The notes beneath the pieces are model-generated. The model did not search any database, was not told where the DNA came from, and saw only the letters and a list, made by a program, of their open reading frames with translations. The position numbers and the translations under genes are program-made. A stretch of 64,000 nucleotides of DNA from Oegoconia quadripuncta (Eukaryota; Arthropoda; Insecta; Lepidoptera; Autostichidae), in NCBI GenBank assembly GCA_949316235.1, contig OX438760.1, positions 3,536,501 through 3,600,500 on the forward strand. Direction: 5' to 3'. Shown one piece after another: positions 22,683-33,114 of this stretch (the first letter of the stretch is position 1; the number at the start of each line of letters is the position of its first letter).

Positions 22683-23035
22683 TGTTAAAGAAATTAAATG
22701 TCAATGATATCGGGGGGCACGGCAGTGCCCCCGCCAAGTCGAGCGCGAAGCAAACACTGCCGTACCATCCTTTACTGGAACCATTTCGCCGCATTTTCAG
22801 GCCCCTATTTTAGAACCTCTGGATAAGACTAGAACGCAGAAATTTTCGTCATCCAGTAAGCTATAATCACATACTTAAAATCCAAAATTTCAAGTCTGTA
22901 GGTCATTTAGTTCCGAAGTTAAGCGAAAGCAAAGTTTCGCATTTATGACACTCACTCACTCACTCACTCATGATCATCAAAATAGAACTAGTACTTCCCA
23001 TAAACTCAGAGAGCTGAAATTTGGTACAGAGTTAT
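22683..23035 (+). repeat. Interspersed repeat with GC-rich head and (TCAC)n
   Basis: It starts ggggggcacggcagtgcccc and continues cgccgcattttcaggcccc, aaatttcaagtctgtaggtc and a tcac microsatellite (22951-22968). It looks like a conserved dispersed-repeat 3' region familiar from moth genomes, but I cannot assign its class. Confidence 0.4.
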
Positions 23036-23065
<30 letters not shown>

Positions 23066-23068
<3 letters not shown>

Positions 23069-23273
23069 CTGTCGCCAGAACCGCTACGCATTGACGATGG
23101 AAAATTGCCACTTGGAAAACGTTGATTCAATAACCAGTCAATTGTAGGCTTGATAAAGCCACTAACGTATAAAGAATGTTATGTAAACGCCACAGATTAT
23201 TCGCTAATAGTTTGCCGTTGAACATTCTTAATAACATAATTAATAACATTAATAGCGGTTCTGGCGACAGATT
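23066..23273. mobile_element. Small inverted-repeat element next to a T25 run
   Basis: aatctgtcgccagaaccgct at the left matches agcggttctggcgacagatt at the right (20 bases, inverted). The interior of about 165 bases has no ORF. A T run (23038-23065) directly abuts the left end. Confidence 0.7.
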
Positions 23274-23571
23274 GGTGCAATGGTGTCATGGAGCATCTGG
23301 TTTTGTACCCCTGTGTACCCTTCAACGGCCAAGTCACACAACATTAACTATAATAATAAAGAAATCGCAGTAAGGAACCTTAGACTTGGCACGACTTTGT
23401 ATAGATTTCATTACTTTTTAGAGATAATCAAGCAGCTCCATCGAGACTTGGCTAGTTTTTTACAGAATGTTTTTGGTGGGATAGTAACTTACCCATAAGC
23501 TTGTTGTTAGTATTAGGACTGTCTTTTATGCATTTTAGAATTATGTGGAAAAAACATATCTCAGGAATCAG

Positions 23572-23692
23572 GAATAAATGTTCATATTCATCACACAAAC
23601 ATTTACCCGACGCGGAATTAGAACCAGCAACCGTTGGTTTCGCTGACAGGGTCACTATCCACTACACCAATCGGTCGTCAATTGGAACTCTC
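23572..23692 (-). repeat. SINE family A2
   Basis: The reverse copy reads aataaatgttcatattcatc, acaaacatttacccg, then ggttctaattcc-like B box and ggtgtagtggatagtgaccc A-box region in the minus orientation, ending cggtcgtcaatt. Confidence 0.7.
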
Positions 23693-23923
23693 TAATGGAA
23701 ATTACTGAGATAGTCGAGTTTGGACTCGTTTCTTTTGTTGTCATGAGTACATTCTAATAAACATGGTACGTGTTGAGGAGCTGATTGGCAGAGAGTAGCA
23801 AATGTGCTCTGTCGCTAACTACTAAATCCCAGTCAATTAAAACGACGTGACGCGGCATGTTCTTCAGGTATGCTTCGGTATGCTGCGTCTTACCACAGCG
23901 TCCTTCGGGCTGCCGCAGTACAG

Positions 23924-24478
23924 TTTAAAGAAATTAATATATGAACATTAGCATCGCAATATATTTACGAAAACTTAATGTATGTAAGAAAAAATATATA
24001 GAATCGTTTAAGAAAAATAGTGATATACATAATGTTAATACCAGATATAAAAATAAACTTGCTGTTCATGCCAGCCGTTTACACAAAGTCACTAAGTCAT
24101 TTAAGGGGCAATGTATACGCTTTTATAATAAGGTTCCAGTGGACATTCAAAATTTACCTTTAAATAAATTAAAAACCATCATAAAACAGACATTATTTAC
24201 CAAAGGCTATTATAAAATTTCTGACTATCTGGATGATAAGCAAGCATGGACATAGACCGCTCGGCGATATTCAGCCTAATTATACAATATAATATAATTG
24301 TAACCCAAACTTATTTAAAAGAGCAACCCTTGAGTTTCTTGCTCGTTCTTCTCTGGGGAATCTGCTTTGCGAATGAGCAATAATGTCAATAATTTTAATA
24401 TTAAGATAAAAAATGTGACGTTTTCAAGTGATAATTTTTATCCTACGAAATAAATATTTTTTGACTTTGACTTTGACG
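23924..24478 (+). pseudogene. 5'-truncated LINE (family of 33115-36229)
   Basis: From tttaaagaaattaatat onward it aligns to the last 120 codons of the intact LINE ORF at 33115-36006 (ASQYIYEN becoming IAIYLRKL after a frameshift, then DIHNVNTRYKNKL, FKGQCIRFYNKVP, GYYKISDYL). It is followed by the family 3' UTR (gagtttcttgctcgttcttc) and a ttgacttt repeat tail. An in-frame stop occurs near 23941. Confidence 0.85.
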
Positions 24479-25860
24479 CCGCCCATGCCGCCCTAAGAAA
24501 GGCTAGAAAGACTACGAATTTTAAATGAAGTATGTGAGCTACCTATCTACTATTTGTTTGCTGCGCTGTCAATACCTTCGACATTTATCTTATCGGTGTC
24601 ATACTGTCTAATAATTTACGCTACTTTTCAATATTATTACTTTCAGAACAAATGAATATATTATATCGGGGAAACACGGGCGTTGCTAGCGACTGGGACG
24701 GTGCCAGCCTCTCGTGTTATAGGGTAACTCGGGAAATTTCGATATTATGTCAAGCTACTTCAAGCAAATATAATATCAAAATGACACTAGGAATTAATAG
24801 ATCGAGGTAAAGATCTGCCACTGATGGAATGCGGGTCCGATTATCTTAAATTTTTAAAGTGGCAATTACCGACGACTTGGGGTGTGCGTGGGATACTTGG
24901 GGTGTGTGGGGGACTAATTATAAACATTCACTTATAATCATGAAATCTGAGTTGCTCACCAGTGAATTCTGCTTTTATTGCAATGTGATAAGATAACTGT
25001 TTTATTTTCAAAATTATATCTGTGTTATGTTTATTTTTAGACAACATTTGTTTATGGAGGAGCGAGACTTCCTGATACAAGTATCTTAATACTTACTAGG
25101 AGGTCTCAACCCTGGATCGAGTTATAGTATTATGAGAAACGAAATAAACATTTTTAATTTTTTTTTTTAATTTAAAAGTGAAGGGTAAACATTTGCATAC
25201 CCTTACGCCATCCAACTTGGCCCTCGCATGCAATGAGTGAGATATAGTATTATATAACCAGAGTATTGAAATTCCATGACCAACTTCTTATTAAGTACTG
25301 ACTCACCGGATTCTTCAAAGCGTCGGTGATAATGGTAACAGTCACTCACGGTCGTTTATGTGCTAAGTGGTGGTCCATCTACTTTTACGGCTGGTAGCCA
25401 TATGAATATTTATTTTCGATGTCCAGATCTAACATTACTGTAAATGTCGTCACCGCGCTACATTCGGCGATACCAGCGCCACCAGCATTACTTCTTGTTC
25501 TCATTACAAATCGTCCCATGATTGCATTTGACGTACTTATAATTGATAAAATTATCACTGGGATTCAATATGACTCTTGTTTAGGCTTGCCGTAACTCTG
25601 AGTGACTTGAAAGCAACTCAGCCAATAATGAGTGTTTGCTATTATGTGAGGTGATTAAAATACTACTTTAGCAGTGAGCTAGCTTTACATGAAATCATTT
25701 GGTTTAACTACAGATATAGATCCTGACGACTGCCAGATTCGGTTCACTTATTTTTGTTTTACATTATTTACTTGTGATCGGTATCCATAAACAGTTATGT
25801 TTAATATTACCTGTTTATAAACAGTAAATGAAATTAAAAACATAATGCTGGCCATTCGAC
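24479..25860. other. Intergenic region upstream of the acid phosphatase
   Basis: No gene is recognisable. The tail of a retroposed sequence may lie at 25030-25160 (aataaac then a T/A run), and (ggggtgtg) duplicates occur at 24878 and 24898. The phosphatase promoter presumably lies near the end, but I see no convincing TATA box. Confidence 0.4.
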
Positions 25861-27033
25861 ATGTTAAAGTTTGTTGTGCTGCACCTACTGGCGGAATGCC
25901 ACTGTCAGAGTTTATGGAAACCAGCTGTTCAAGACACAATAGTCGACGGTGAGATCAGAAAAATACACGTAATCTACAGACATGGACACAGAGAACCTAA
26001 ACATAGCTACCCAACGGATCCATACGTCGGCTCCAAAATATGGAGAAATGGACCTGGTCAACTAACTACCCTTGGAAAGCAGCAGTCGTTTCAATTCGGA
26101 CAAAACCTTCGATCCAGATACGCAGTTTTGCTAACATTAGGCCGTGATTGGAGGATTGTTAAAGCGACATCTTCAGATGTACCCAGAACACTAATGAGCA
26201 GTGCCGTGGTACTGGCTGGACTTCTCCCGCCTGCCGAGAGCGAACGCTGGTCTGATCTCAACTGGCAACCAGTCCCTACACACTTCGACGAAGCCCTATT
26301 ACCTCACCTCGATTGTCCTCGGTACGATCATCTTCTCAAATATTTACCCTTTAACTCCAGCAGTGAGAAGCAAGATTTATACCAATATGTGGCGACAAAG
26401 ACTCGTAAATACGTGAATAATCCAAATGCACTTCTCAGTATTTACACTTGCCTTGAAATCCAGAGGCAAATAGGTTTGGTATTGCCACCTTGGACTCATT
26501 CTGTTATGCAAGAAATGCGAGGAGAAGCAGCTAAGAGTTTTCAGCGGACGAGTGCAGAAATAACGAGATTGCGAATTGGGCCTTTACTAAAAAAGATCTA
26601 TAAGTTCAGCGGCTCCAAGAAGGTGGAGCACTCAATCAATCTTCATTGTACCCATGACATAGTAATAGGAAGTTTGCTAATTGCACTAAATTTCAATATC
26701 ATTCAACCGCCTAACTTTATGGCCGCTATAGCTATTGAGTATAGAGAAGTTAGCCGTAAGGTTCACGTGCAGGCGTGGTATCGGTCAGGTCCAGATGATG
26801 AGCTAATAAGGATATCGTTACCTGGATGTGGTATTAGGTGTCCATTAACGAAGTTTCAGGAAATATTGAAGCCGATTATTCCTAAGGATATTATGAAAGA
26901 ATGCGAGATAAATCAGGAAAAGCAACTGACTTACTCTTTCAATTTCATATTCGTTGGTGTTTTTTTAATATGTTTGATCGCAATATTTATACTAAGTGGA
27001 TACTTCAGTTTAGCTTATGAAATGATGACGTAA
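25861..27033 (+). CDS. Membrane-anchored histidine acid phosphatase
   Basis: The 390-residue enzyme belongs to the histidine phosphatase (acid) family and hydrolyses phosphomonoesters at low pH through a phospho-His intermediate. RHGHREP (40-46) contains the nucleophile His41 and phosphate-binding Arg40 and Arg44. VPRTLMSSA (107-115) supplies another phosphate-binding Arg. HD (265-266, in LHCTHDIVIG) is the proton donor pair. A hydrophobic N-terminus (about 1-16) looks like a signal peptide. A single membrane segment near the C-terminus (about 360-382) leaves a short cytoplasmic tail, as in lysosomal/ACPH-type enzymes. Cysteines at 151, 197, 323, 327 and 347 could form disulfides. The start is the first ATG after an in-frame stop. 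The frame is uninterrupted by introns. A GTAAGT consensus overlaps the stop codon region (27029-27034), so a spliced alternative end cannot be excluded. AATAAA follows at 27378. Confidence 0.9.
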   Translation: MLKFVVLHLLAECHCQSLWKPAVQDTIVDGEIRKIHVIYRHGHREPKHSYPTDPYVGSKIWRNGPGQLTTLGKQQSFQFGQNLRSRYAVLLTLGRDWRIVKATSSDVPRTLMSSAVVLAGLLPPAESERWSDLNWQPVPTHFDEALLPHLDCPRYDHLLKYLPFNSSSEKQDLYQYVATKTRKYVNNPNALLSIYTCLEIQRQIGLVLPPWTHSVMQEMRGEAAKSFQRTSAEITRLRIGPLLKKIYKFSGSKKVEHSINLHCTHDIVIGSLLIALNFNIIQPPNFMAAIAIEYREVSRKVHVQAWYRSGPDDELIRISLPGCGIRCPLTKFQEILKPIIPKDIMKECEINQEKQLTYSFNFIFVGVFLICLIAIFILSGYFSLAYEMMT

Positions 27034-27861
27034 GTTATTCGTAAAGTATATAAAAGTAATGTGTAAATACTTACTTATGACTACGTTTTCTCGAAAAGCT
27101 TCTGCTGGAAAATGAGAAACAAGAGTTCAGATGATTTCACACTATTTTGAAATATACGTGGCTGTTTAGGAAATGAAATTTTATCCTGCCAGCTGCTTAT
27201 AAAATTTTAAATAATTAAAAAGAAAATTTCGTGCGGCGTACCTAAACCACCGCTGAACTCTTTAAGCTCAGCACTGAGGCTCAGCATAAAGCTGAGTCGT
27301 TTCTCTTTCGCTGCTGCGTCACTTCACATAGTGTTTTATTTTATTCTAACAATTGTAGTATATGGTTCGAAGTAGCGAATAAACAGTTTCGTTCTTTCTA
27401 TTATTATATATAAAAAGCAATTTAGTGTATTTTATAAAATTATTTACCAATATTATGTCTTAATAAAAATATAGCTTGCAGTAAAAAAAATACGCCGTTC
27501 AACTCGCTTCAGCGACATCCGCTACATTTCCTGTAGTGTCTCGTGCCGTCATCTGTACAACCTATCGGAAAAGTGTTCATACCATTCTGCATGCCCTCTT
27601 TCATCTCTTTCACAGGGCCGTACTAAGGAAAGGGGGCGTTGGCTATTGTATATAGGGTTGCCAGATTGCAATTTAATAAAGGAGGGCCTAAAAGAAGGAC
27701 TTTCTAATAAGTAGGAGGACTTACATAATTGAAAGTACTTTCGTTTACAATTTACTTTATTTTAATCACATTCTTGGTCTCTTGCATCATATTGAATGTT
27801 TTTAAAATTATATTGTGTAAGAATCAATGTTTTACTGACTCCACACCGAAGATACTTTCTT
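27034..27861. other. Phosphatase 3' region and intergenic DNA
   Basis: AATAAA at 27378-27383 is a candidate poly(A) signal. Near 27655, gggttgccagattgcaattt followed by aggagg repeats resembles the start of a repeat also hinted at 15070. I see no gene. Confidence 0.4.
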
Positions 27862-28812
27862 TGACTCTTCTTCTTCTTTTGAATGAAAAAAAAACGAAAT
27901 GCTTAAAATTTACTTTACCTAATGTTAAACAAATGCCTATTGACATATTTGTACGAGGTGAAAAATTGGACCTTGTAGACACTACTGTCTTTTTAGGACT
28001 GACATTGGATGCTAAGCTTCAGTGGGGGCCTCATATTGAGAAACTAGCGAAAAAGCTTGCTTCTGCTGCGTATGCAGTCAAAAAAATCAGAAATTTAACA
28101 GACGTTCATACCGCAAGACTGGTTTACTTTAGCTATTTCCACAGTTTGATGTCATATGGCATATTGTTGTGGGGAAACGCTGCTGACATACATATGATTT
28201 TTGTTCTGCAGAAGCGTGCTATTCGTGCCATTTATAAATTAGGACCTAGAGAGTCTCTTAGAGATAAGTTTAAGGAAATTAATATCTTAACAATGGCATC
28301 TCAATACATTTATGAGAATTTGTTATATGCCAAAAAAAATATAACCTTATTCGCTAAAAATAGTGATAGGCACAATGTTAATACAAGGAATAAGAACCAG
28401 TTATCTATTTATGTTAGCCGACTTCACAAAGTTAGTAAATCCTTCAAAGGGCAATGTATACGCTTTTATAATAAGGTTCCAGTAAACATTCAAAATATGC
28501 CTTTAAATAAATTTAAAGCAATCATAAAACAGAAATTATTAACAAAAGGCTATTATAACATCACTGACTATTTGAATGATAAGCAAGCATGGACATAGCT
28601 GTCTATTCATATAATTATCAAATCGCAACCTATAATCTGTTTAAAAGAGCAACCCTAGAGTTTCTTGCTCGTTCTTCTCTGGGGAGTCAGCTTTGTGAAT
28701 GAGCAGTAAATTTAAACTATAATGTAATATTAATATTAATAGTGACGTTTTCAAGTGATAATTTTATCCTATGAAATAAAAATATTTTGATTTTGATTTT
28801 TTGATTTTGACA
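27862..28812 (+). pseudogene. 5'-truncated LINE with long open C-terminal frame
   Basis: The frame 27729-28598 is LINE-derived from about LNEKKTKCLKF onward: LVDTTVFLGLTLDAKLQWGP, SYGILLWGNAAD, ALL-type QKRAIRAIYKL and GYYNITDYLNDKQAWT match the intact ORF at 33115-36006 without frameshift. The RT catalytic region is absent because the copy is truncated. The upstream 40 codons are chance read-through. The 3' UTR ends in attttgatttt repeats, so it is a recent but dead-on-arrival insertion. Confidence 0.88.
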
Positions 28813-29021
28813 CTTTACGCATTATCAGCATGCATGCAATCTGTTGCTTATTAAAACAGTAAAATCAAAATGACAGGACTAGCTAATATCTGATTTCAAA
28901 TTTTTGGCCTATGTGATGATAGAATCAGATGCCCTTCGCATGTTATTCGGAGTCTATGGACTATGTAGTCGACGGTTGGTGTAAATACAGCCTCACAGAA
29001 CCTGAATGTTTTGAGACTAAG

Positions 29022-29347
29022 GCCCGTATTAATAGATCAATCTCAATACGAGTCTTGAGGCTGTCTTAAGAAGTTGACGTATCTCAAGCCCCGTGCTAAT
29101 TTATAAACCAAATTTCAGGTTTACTCAGCTGAGATCACTTCTGAAGTATACGCCTCAGCGGCGAATGAATGATAGTCTTGAGTTTCGTTTATTAGTACGA
29201 GCATCTCTCAAGTGAGTACCTACTGCTTGAGTGTGCACGTACTTGTCAGGTCTCAAGTTAGGTTTATTAATCAACACGTTTACTTGAGACCAGTCTCAAT
29301 TAAAGTCTCAGAGACTGTTCTCAATCTTGAGAATGGTTTATTCCGTA
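29022..29347. mobile_element. MITE family M3, copy 2
   Basis: ggcccgtattaatagatcaa at the left and gagaatggtttattccgtat at the right flank a core with aagaagttgacgtatctcaa and caggtctcaagttaggttta. Similar copies lie at 2308 and 31641. Confidence 0.65.
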
Positions 29348-30012
29348 TTAATAAAGGAGTCCGTCTCTGTACTTAACTTCCTGCGCAAACGGATGCTATG
29401 TGACGTGATGTGCGGAACACAGATACACATGTCACAAGAATAAGTATGCTGTAGTGCTTCTAATAGGAGTGCGAATCGTTTTTTAAATGGAACAACATAA
29501 TGGTCAAATAAAATAAAATGAGATAATGATAACTTTATTCAGTGAAAAGTTACAAAATCAAATAAATTATATTATATCTATAAATAAAACTATGTTATTT
29601 GGACAGCTTTGGTAAAGTGGTTAGAAACACTGCCAGCTATTGTATAATGAATGTGTATACCCGACATGTGTACCCGAGTTATGACTGTTTACATTTAATT
29701 ATTATGTCGTAGTTAGCAATGGAATTTATAATGTGGACGGTCGTATGGCTATCATTATACTCGGTTTGCCAGAGGTGATCCTGGTGGCGCTGGTATCGCC
29801 GATGGCGCGGTGCCATTTATGTATAGTAATGTTAGGTCTGCACATCGAAAATGATGATCATATTGCTACCAACCGTCAAAAGACATCACAGAGTAAGTAC
29901 TTTTTATATACGGAGATAGAGACCTATCTCGTAGACATTGAGTGATACAGCAAATGTGGCGCCATCTGTTATCTTTGGCTCTAAGCACAAAATAACAAAA
30001 CATAATTATAGC
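29348..30012. other. Intergenic; weak SINE relic
   Basis: A decayed family-A-like SINE is visible at 29605-29700 (acagctttggtaaagtggtt, gacatgtgtacccgagttat). The ORF at 29733-29945 has no motif I recognise. Confidence 0.4.
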
Positions 30013-30202
30013 TATAACTATATACACCTACTTTTATGACTACCTAATAAAGTTAAAAATTTATGCAATTTACTATAAAGAGTATGTACACATGTACCAG
30101 TGATAGTGATAAGTTTGTGTAGATACCTACTCTTTAACGTAGTAAATTACATAAATTTAAAACTCTATTAGGTAGCCATAAAAGTAGGTGTATACAGTTA
30201 TA
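30013..30202. mobile_element. Fold-back MITE, family F3
   Basis: tataactatatacacctact and aaagtaggtgtatacagtta are the ends. The arms of about 75 bases pair with mismatches (tatgactacctaataaagtt against aactctattaggtagccata). The 40-base loop carries gtaccagtgatagtgataag. Confidence 0.8.
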
Positions 30203-31380
30203 TCAGTATACAGTTTACCTCTCACCGATAAGTATCTGAGGTTTCATGCTCATAATTGAATCTTATGATTTTTGTGTGGATAAGTGGTTTGTAATTTTCT
30301 CCTTGGGCCGCGTTCTATCGGTGACAGACACAGACCAACCAACCCACCCAGTGACAGACCATTGCCTCGTTTTGTTTTTCTAGTGACGCTAGTAGCTTGA
30401 CATAATATCACATTTCCCTGAGCCTACTTTTCTTTGTCAATCACAATAAAAATTTGTCTAGGCCGAAGAGCCACAGATTAGACAGAAATTCTCAACATAA
30501 GTAACTGTAGCAACGTTACTTTCAATTTTTCTTAAATATAAGTACCTACCTAAGCATTATTCGTTATACATAATATAAATATTTTTCTGTAATACATATC
30601 ATAATGTTGTAGTAAATATGTATCTAAACAGAAGTAAAAGTATCTTGTGATTGTAAATGTTTTATTTTGCATTTAGTCATTTCCTCGTTGAGGGGGGATG
30701 AAAAGTTACATGTTGCACTCGAGTGCAAAGATTTTTCATCTAGTGCTCTTTTGATTCCCTCGCTAACGCTCAGGATTCTAATTTTTGAATCCTTCGCTTG
30801 CTCGAAGAAAGCAATTTTGCTCTCTTGTATAACAAATAACTATTACTCTGAATGACTCAAGTGCATTTTTACAAGCTTTCATGTACCTACTTTGAAATGT
30901 TCGTATGTATGTACATATGTACCTAAGCTGTCCGATTTAAAATTTGCAAAGCATTTTTCAACCACTAGCTGGTATCTGAGTGAGCTGAAATTTGACACAT
31001 TGGTACCATCGAACTGATCTGATGATGGAACCGGGATGTAGGGACTGGAACTCCTTGATGGCAAATGGCAAGACAGTCGGATTTGGGCTAATTTGTTTTG
31101 TTGCCATGACGACTTTCCATTACATGATGGCAAGGGTCTGAAGATGGAGCCAGAAGGTTGCCACTGGAAGTCCTTGATACTTTATGTTACTCGTCTTTGT
31201 ATTAGAATAATATGTGATAATTGATGGAGTATTAAAAGCTTGTTTTTTAAATTGTTTTAAAGGAGAACTTGTTTGTTAAATATTGTAGGTAATAGAAATT
31301 CTACTTTAATTTTGAACAACTTTTGTTATTTTTAATGTTATTTTTAATATCTGTAGGTAAACTGTTGAATATTTTAGATA
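30203..31380. other. Intergenic; repeat relics
   Basis: The 31015-31160 segment (gatgatggaaccgggatgta) belongs to the same dispersed repeat as 21630-21745. No gene is supported. Short frames here lack motifs. Confidence 0.4.
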
Positions 31381-32125
31381 TTATACTACTCGCAAATACT
31401 CGTGGCAGACGAGGCCATAAATCGCGTTTGTAAAATAGAGATGCGCATGCGCAAACTTGCAGAACTGTCGATAAATTTCAAAACAGGTGAGTCATCGCTG
31501 CACACACGTGTACAAATAAATCACCACATTTTTTTATAACTAACTATTAACTAATGATTGTTATATTATTGTATTAATTTGTTACATGAAAAAACGTAAA
31601 ATAATATCTATATTTTGTTTACATTAAATATGCTTCACTTAGGCCCGTATTAATAAATCAATCTCAATAGAAGTCTCGGCTGTATCAACCGAGATGCGTC
31701 TTAAGCAGTTGACGCTATCTCAAGCCACGTGCTAATTTATAACCCAATCTTGAGGTCTACTCAACTGAGATCACTTCTCAAATATTCGCCTCATCGGCGA
31801 ATGAATGATAGTCTTGAGTTTCGTTTATTGTGAATACTGCTTGAGTATGCACGTGCTTTTCAGGTCTCAAGTTAGGTTTATTAATCAACTCGTTTACTTG
31901 AGACCGGTCACAGGACTGTTCTCAATCTTGAGAATGGTTTATAAATACCTTTTGGGCCTTTAAACCTAATACCATGGACATACACTCGAAACCAAACGAC
32001 GCGCATCTCTACATCATTGTGACGTCACCCATAAACAGTGTAAGTGCGAACGAGATAATGATGTGCGCTGTCGCATTCACACGTTTTATGGCTTCGTCTG
32101 CCACGTGTATTTGCGAGTAGTATAA
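31381..32125. mobile_element. TIR element with nested MITE
   Basis: The left end ttatactactcgcaaatact...cgtggcagacgaggccataaa is matched inversely at the right by tttatggcttcgtctgccac...gtgtatttgcgagtagtataa, about 42 bases per arm. The interior continues to match loosely (agagatgcgc/gcgcatctct). The centre is interrupted by a family-M3 MITE (31641-31955). There is no transposase ORF. It lies immediately downstream of P450 copy 2 and ends about 46 bases past its stop codon. Confidence 0.8.
31641..31955. mobile_element. MITE family M3, copy 3 (nested)
   Basis: ggcccgtattaataaatcaa to cttgagaatggtttataaat. It is inserted inside the TIR element 31381-32125, so it is the younger of the two. Confidence 0.7.
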
Positions 32126-32171
32126 CAATTTTCTGGTATACAGATACTCTCTCATGGGAGAAGTCTATAAG

Positions 32172-32368
32172 TTATCCCCTATTAAACACACGTTGTTCCC
32201 ATCCGCTACGAGGCACCAGTTTCAAATAGATGCCTCCTCTTGGCTGAGTGACGAGACCTCGAGGGTCGAACTCCACCGACCGAGGCATCCCCTCGGCCAG
32301 TTCAACTCGATATTTCTTCAAAACTGTCACCAGGCCCGCCATTATTTGCATCTTCGCGAAACGCATGC
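32172..32368 (-). CDS. Cytochrome P450 (CYP3 clan), copy 2, exon 2
   Basis: This is the terminal exon of the gene starting at 39006. The acceptor ttttttttcag precedes GC-ATG, and GC completes the Gly codon left by exon 1. The 64 residues MRFAKMQIMAGLV...LVTQPRGGIYLKLVPRSG end VFNRG at a stop at 32172. They align with exon 2 of copy 1 (MRIAKMQMLPGIVTVLKKYR, FDPRA) but carry about nine extra residues at the C-terminus. The joined protein is 527 residues. Confidence 0.9.
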
Positions 32369-32620
32369 CTGAAAAAAAATTTATAGCTTAAGCACCGGTG
32401 ACATTTGAAACACCACCCTTCAGAGGATCAACCTTCACTAAGGGGTCAATTCTGAAATTGAGGAAATAAAATCGAATTGTCTCAGAAAAGTTCAATTCCA
32501 TTTTGCCCATGTATGGCGCAGCTGTTTTTTCTCCCAATTTCAGAGTTGGTGAGTTTGATGGACTAAGCCTACCTCTGAAAGATGACAACTATAGGTATTA
32601 TTAATTTATGACATAAAAGA

Positions 32621-32766
32621 ATTGGTGTCGATTCGGATGTACACCAACTAAACTAAAACCAGTTTTAAAGTAGTACTCTCTCTTTCTCCCTGGAACAGTA
32701 CGATGCGATGGCACCACTCCAAAACTGGGTTTAGTTTAGTTGGTGTACATCCGAATCGACACCAAT
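32621..32766. mobile_element. MITE family M5, copy 2
   Basis: The ends attggtgtcgattcggatgt and acatccgaatcgacaccaat are perfectly inverse, with arms of about 40 bases extending through accaactaaactaaa. The interior is the same as in the copy at 21031. It lies in the P450 intron about 250 bases from the acceptor. Confidence 0.9.
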
Positions 32767-33114
32767 ACCCGACTACTAAAGAAATGAACAACTAAAGGAA
32801 AATGAAATGGGTGAACTGCAAGAACGCTGAATCTTTAAATCTATAATTACAGATGCTATAACAAGCATCGTAGGTCTTGGTATCTGCCGAACCCAGAAAC
32901 ATAACGATCCTGTTGTCTCAAAATATGTCCTATTTTTCGATTAGTAATAAATAACCTCCTATTGAGCAGTAAAATCAGCTCCTATTGAGCAGACAACTTG
33001 TAATATTAACGTATTGGAATATGTTTCCAATAATTTAAATTAGATAATAAGACAACAGAGACCTCCTCTGGCCAAGTTAAGGTTACAAGTAATAATATTT
33101 TAATTGGAAATAAT

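Noticed and set aside
22951..22968. Short direct tcac repeats and other evenly spaced repeats as a CRISPR array
   Set aside because: They are simple microsatellites or satellites without unique spacers, and the organism is an insect.
27729..27861. Start of the 289-residue ORF at 27729 as a novel membrane protein N-terminus
   Set aside because: The hydrophobic first 40 residues are read-through of AT-rich flanking DNA into a truncated LINE copy. The LINE similarity starts near 27862.
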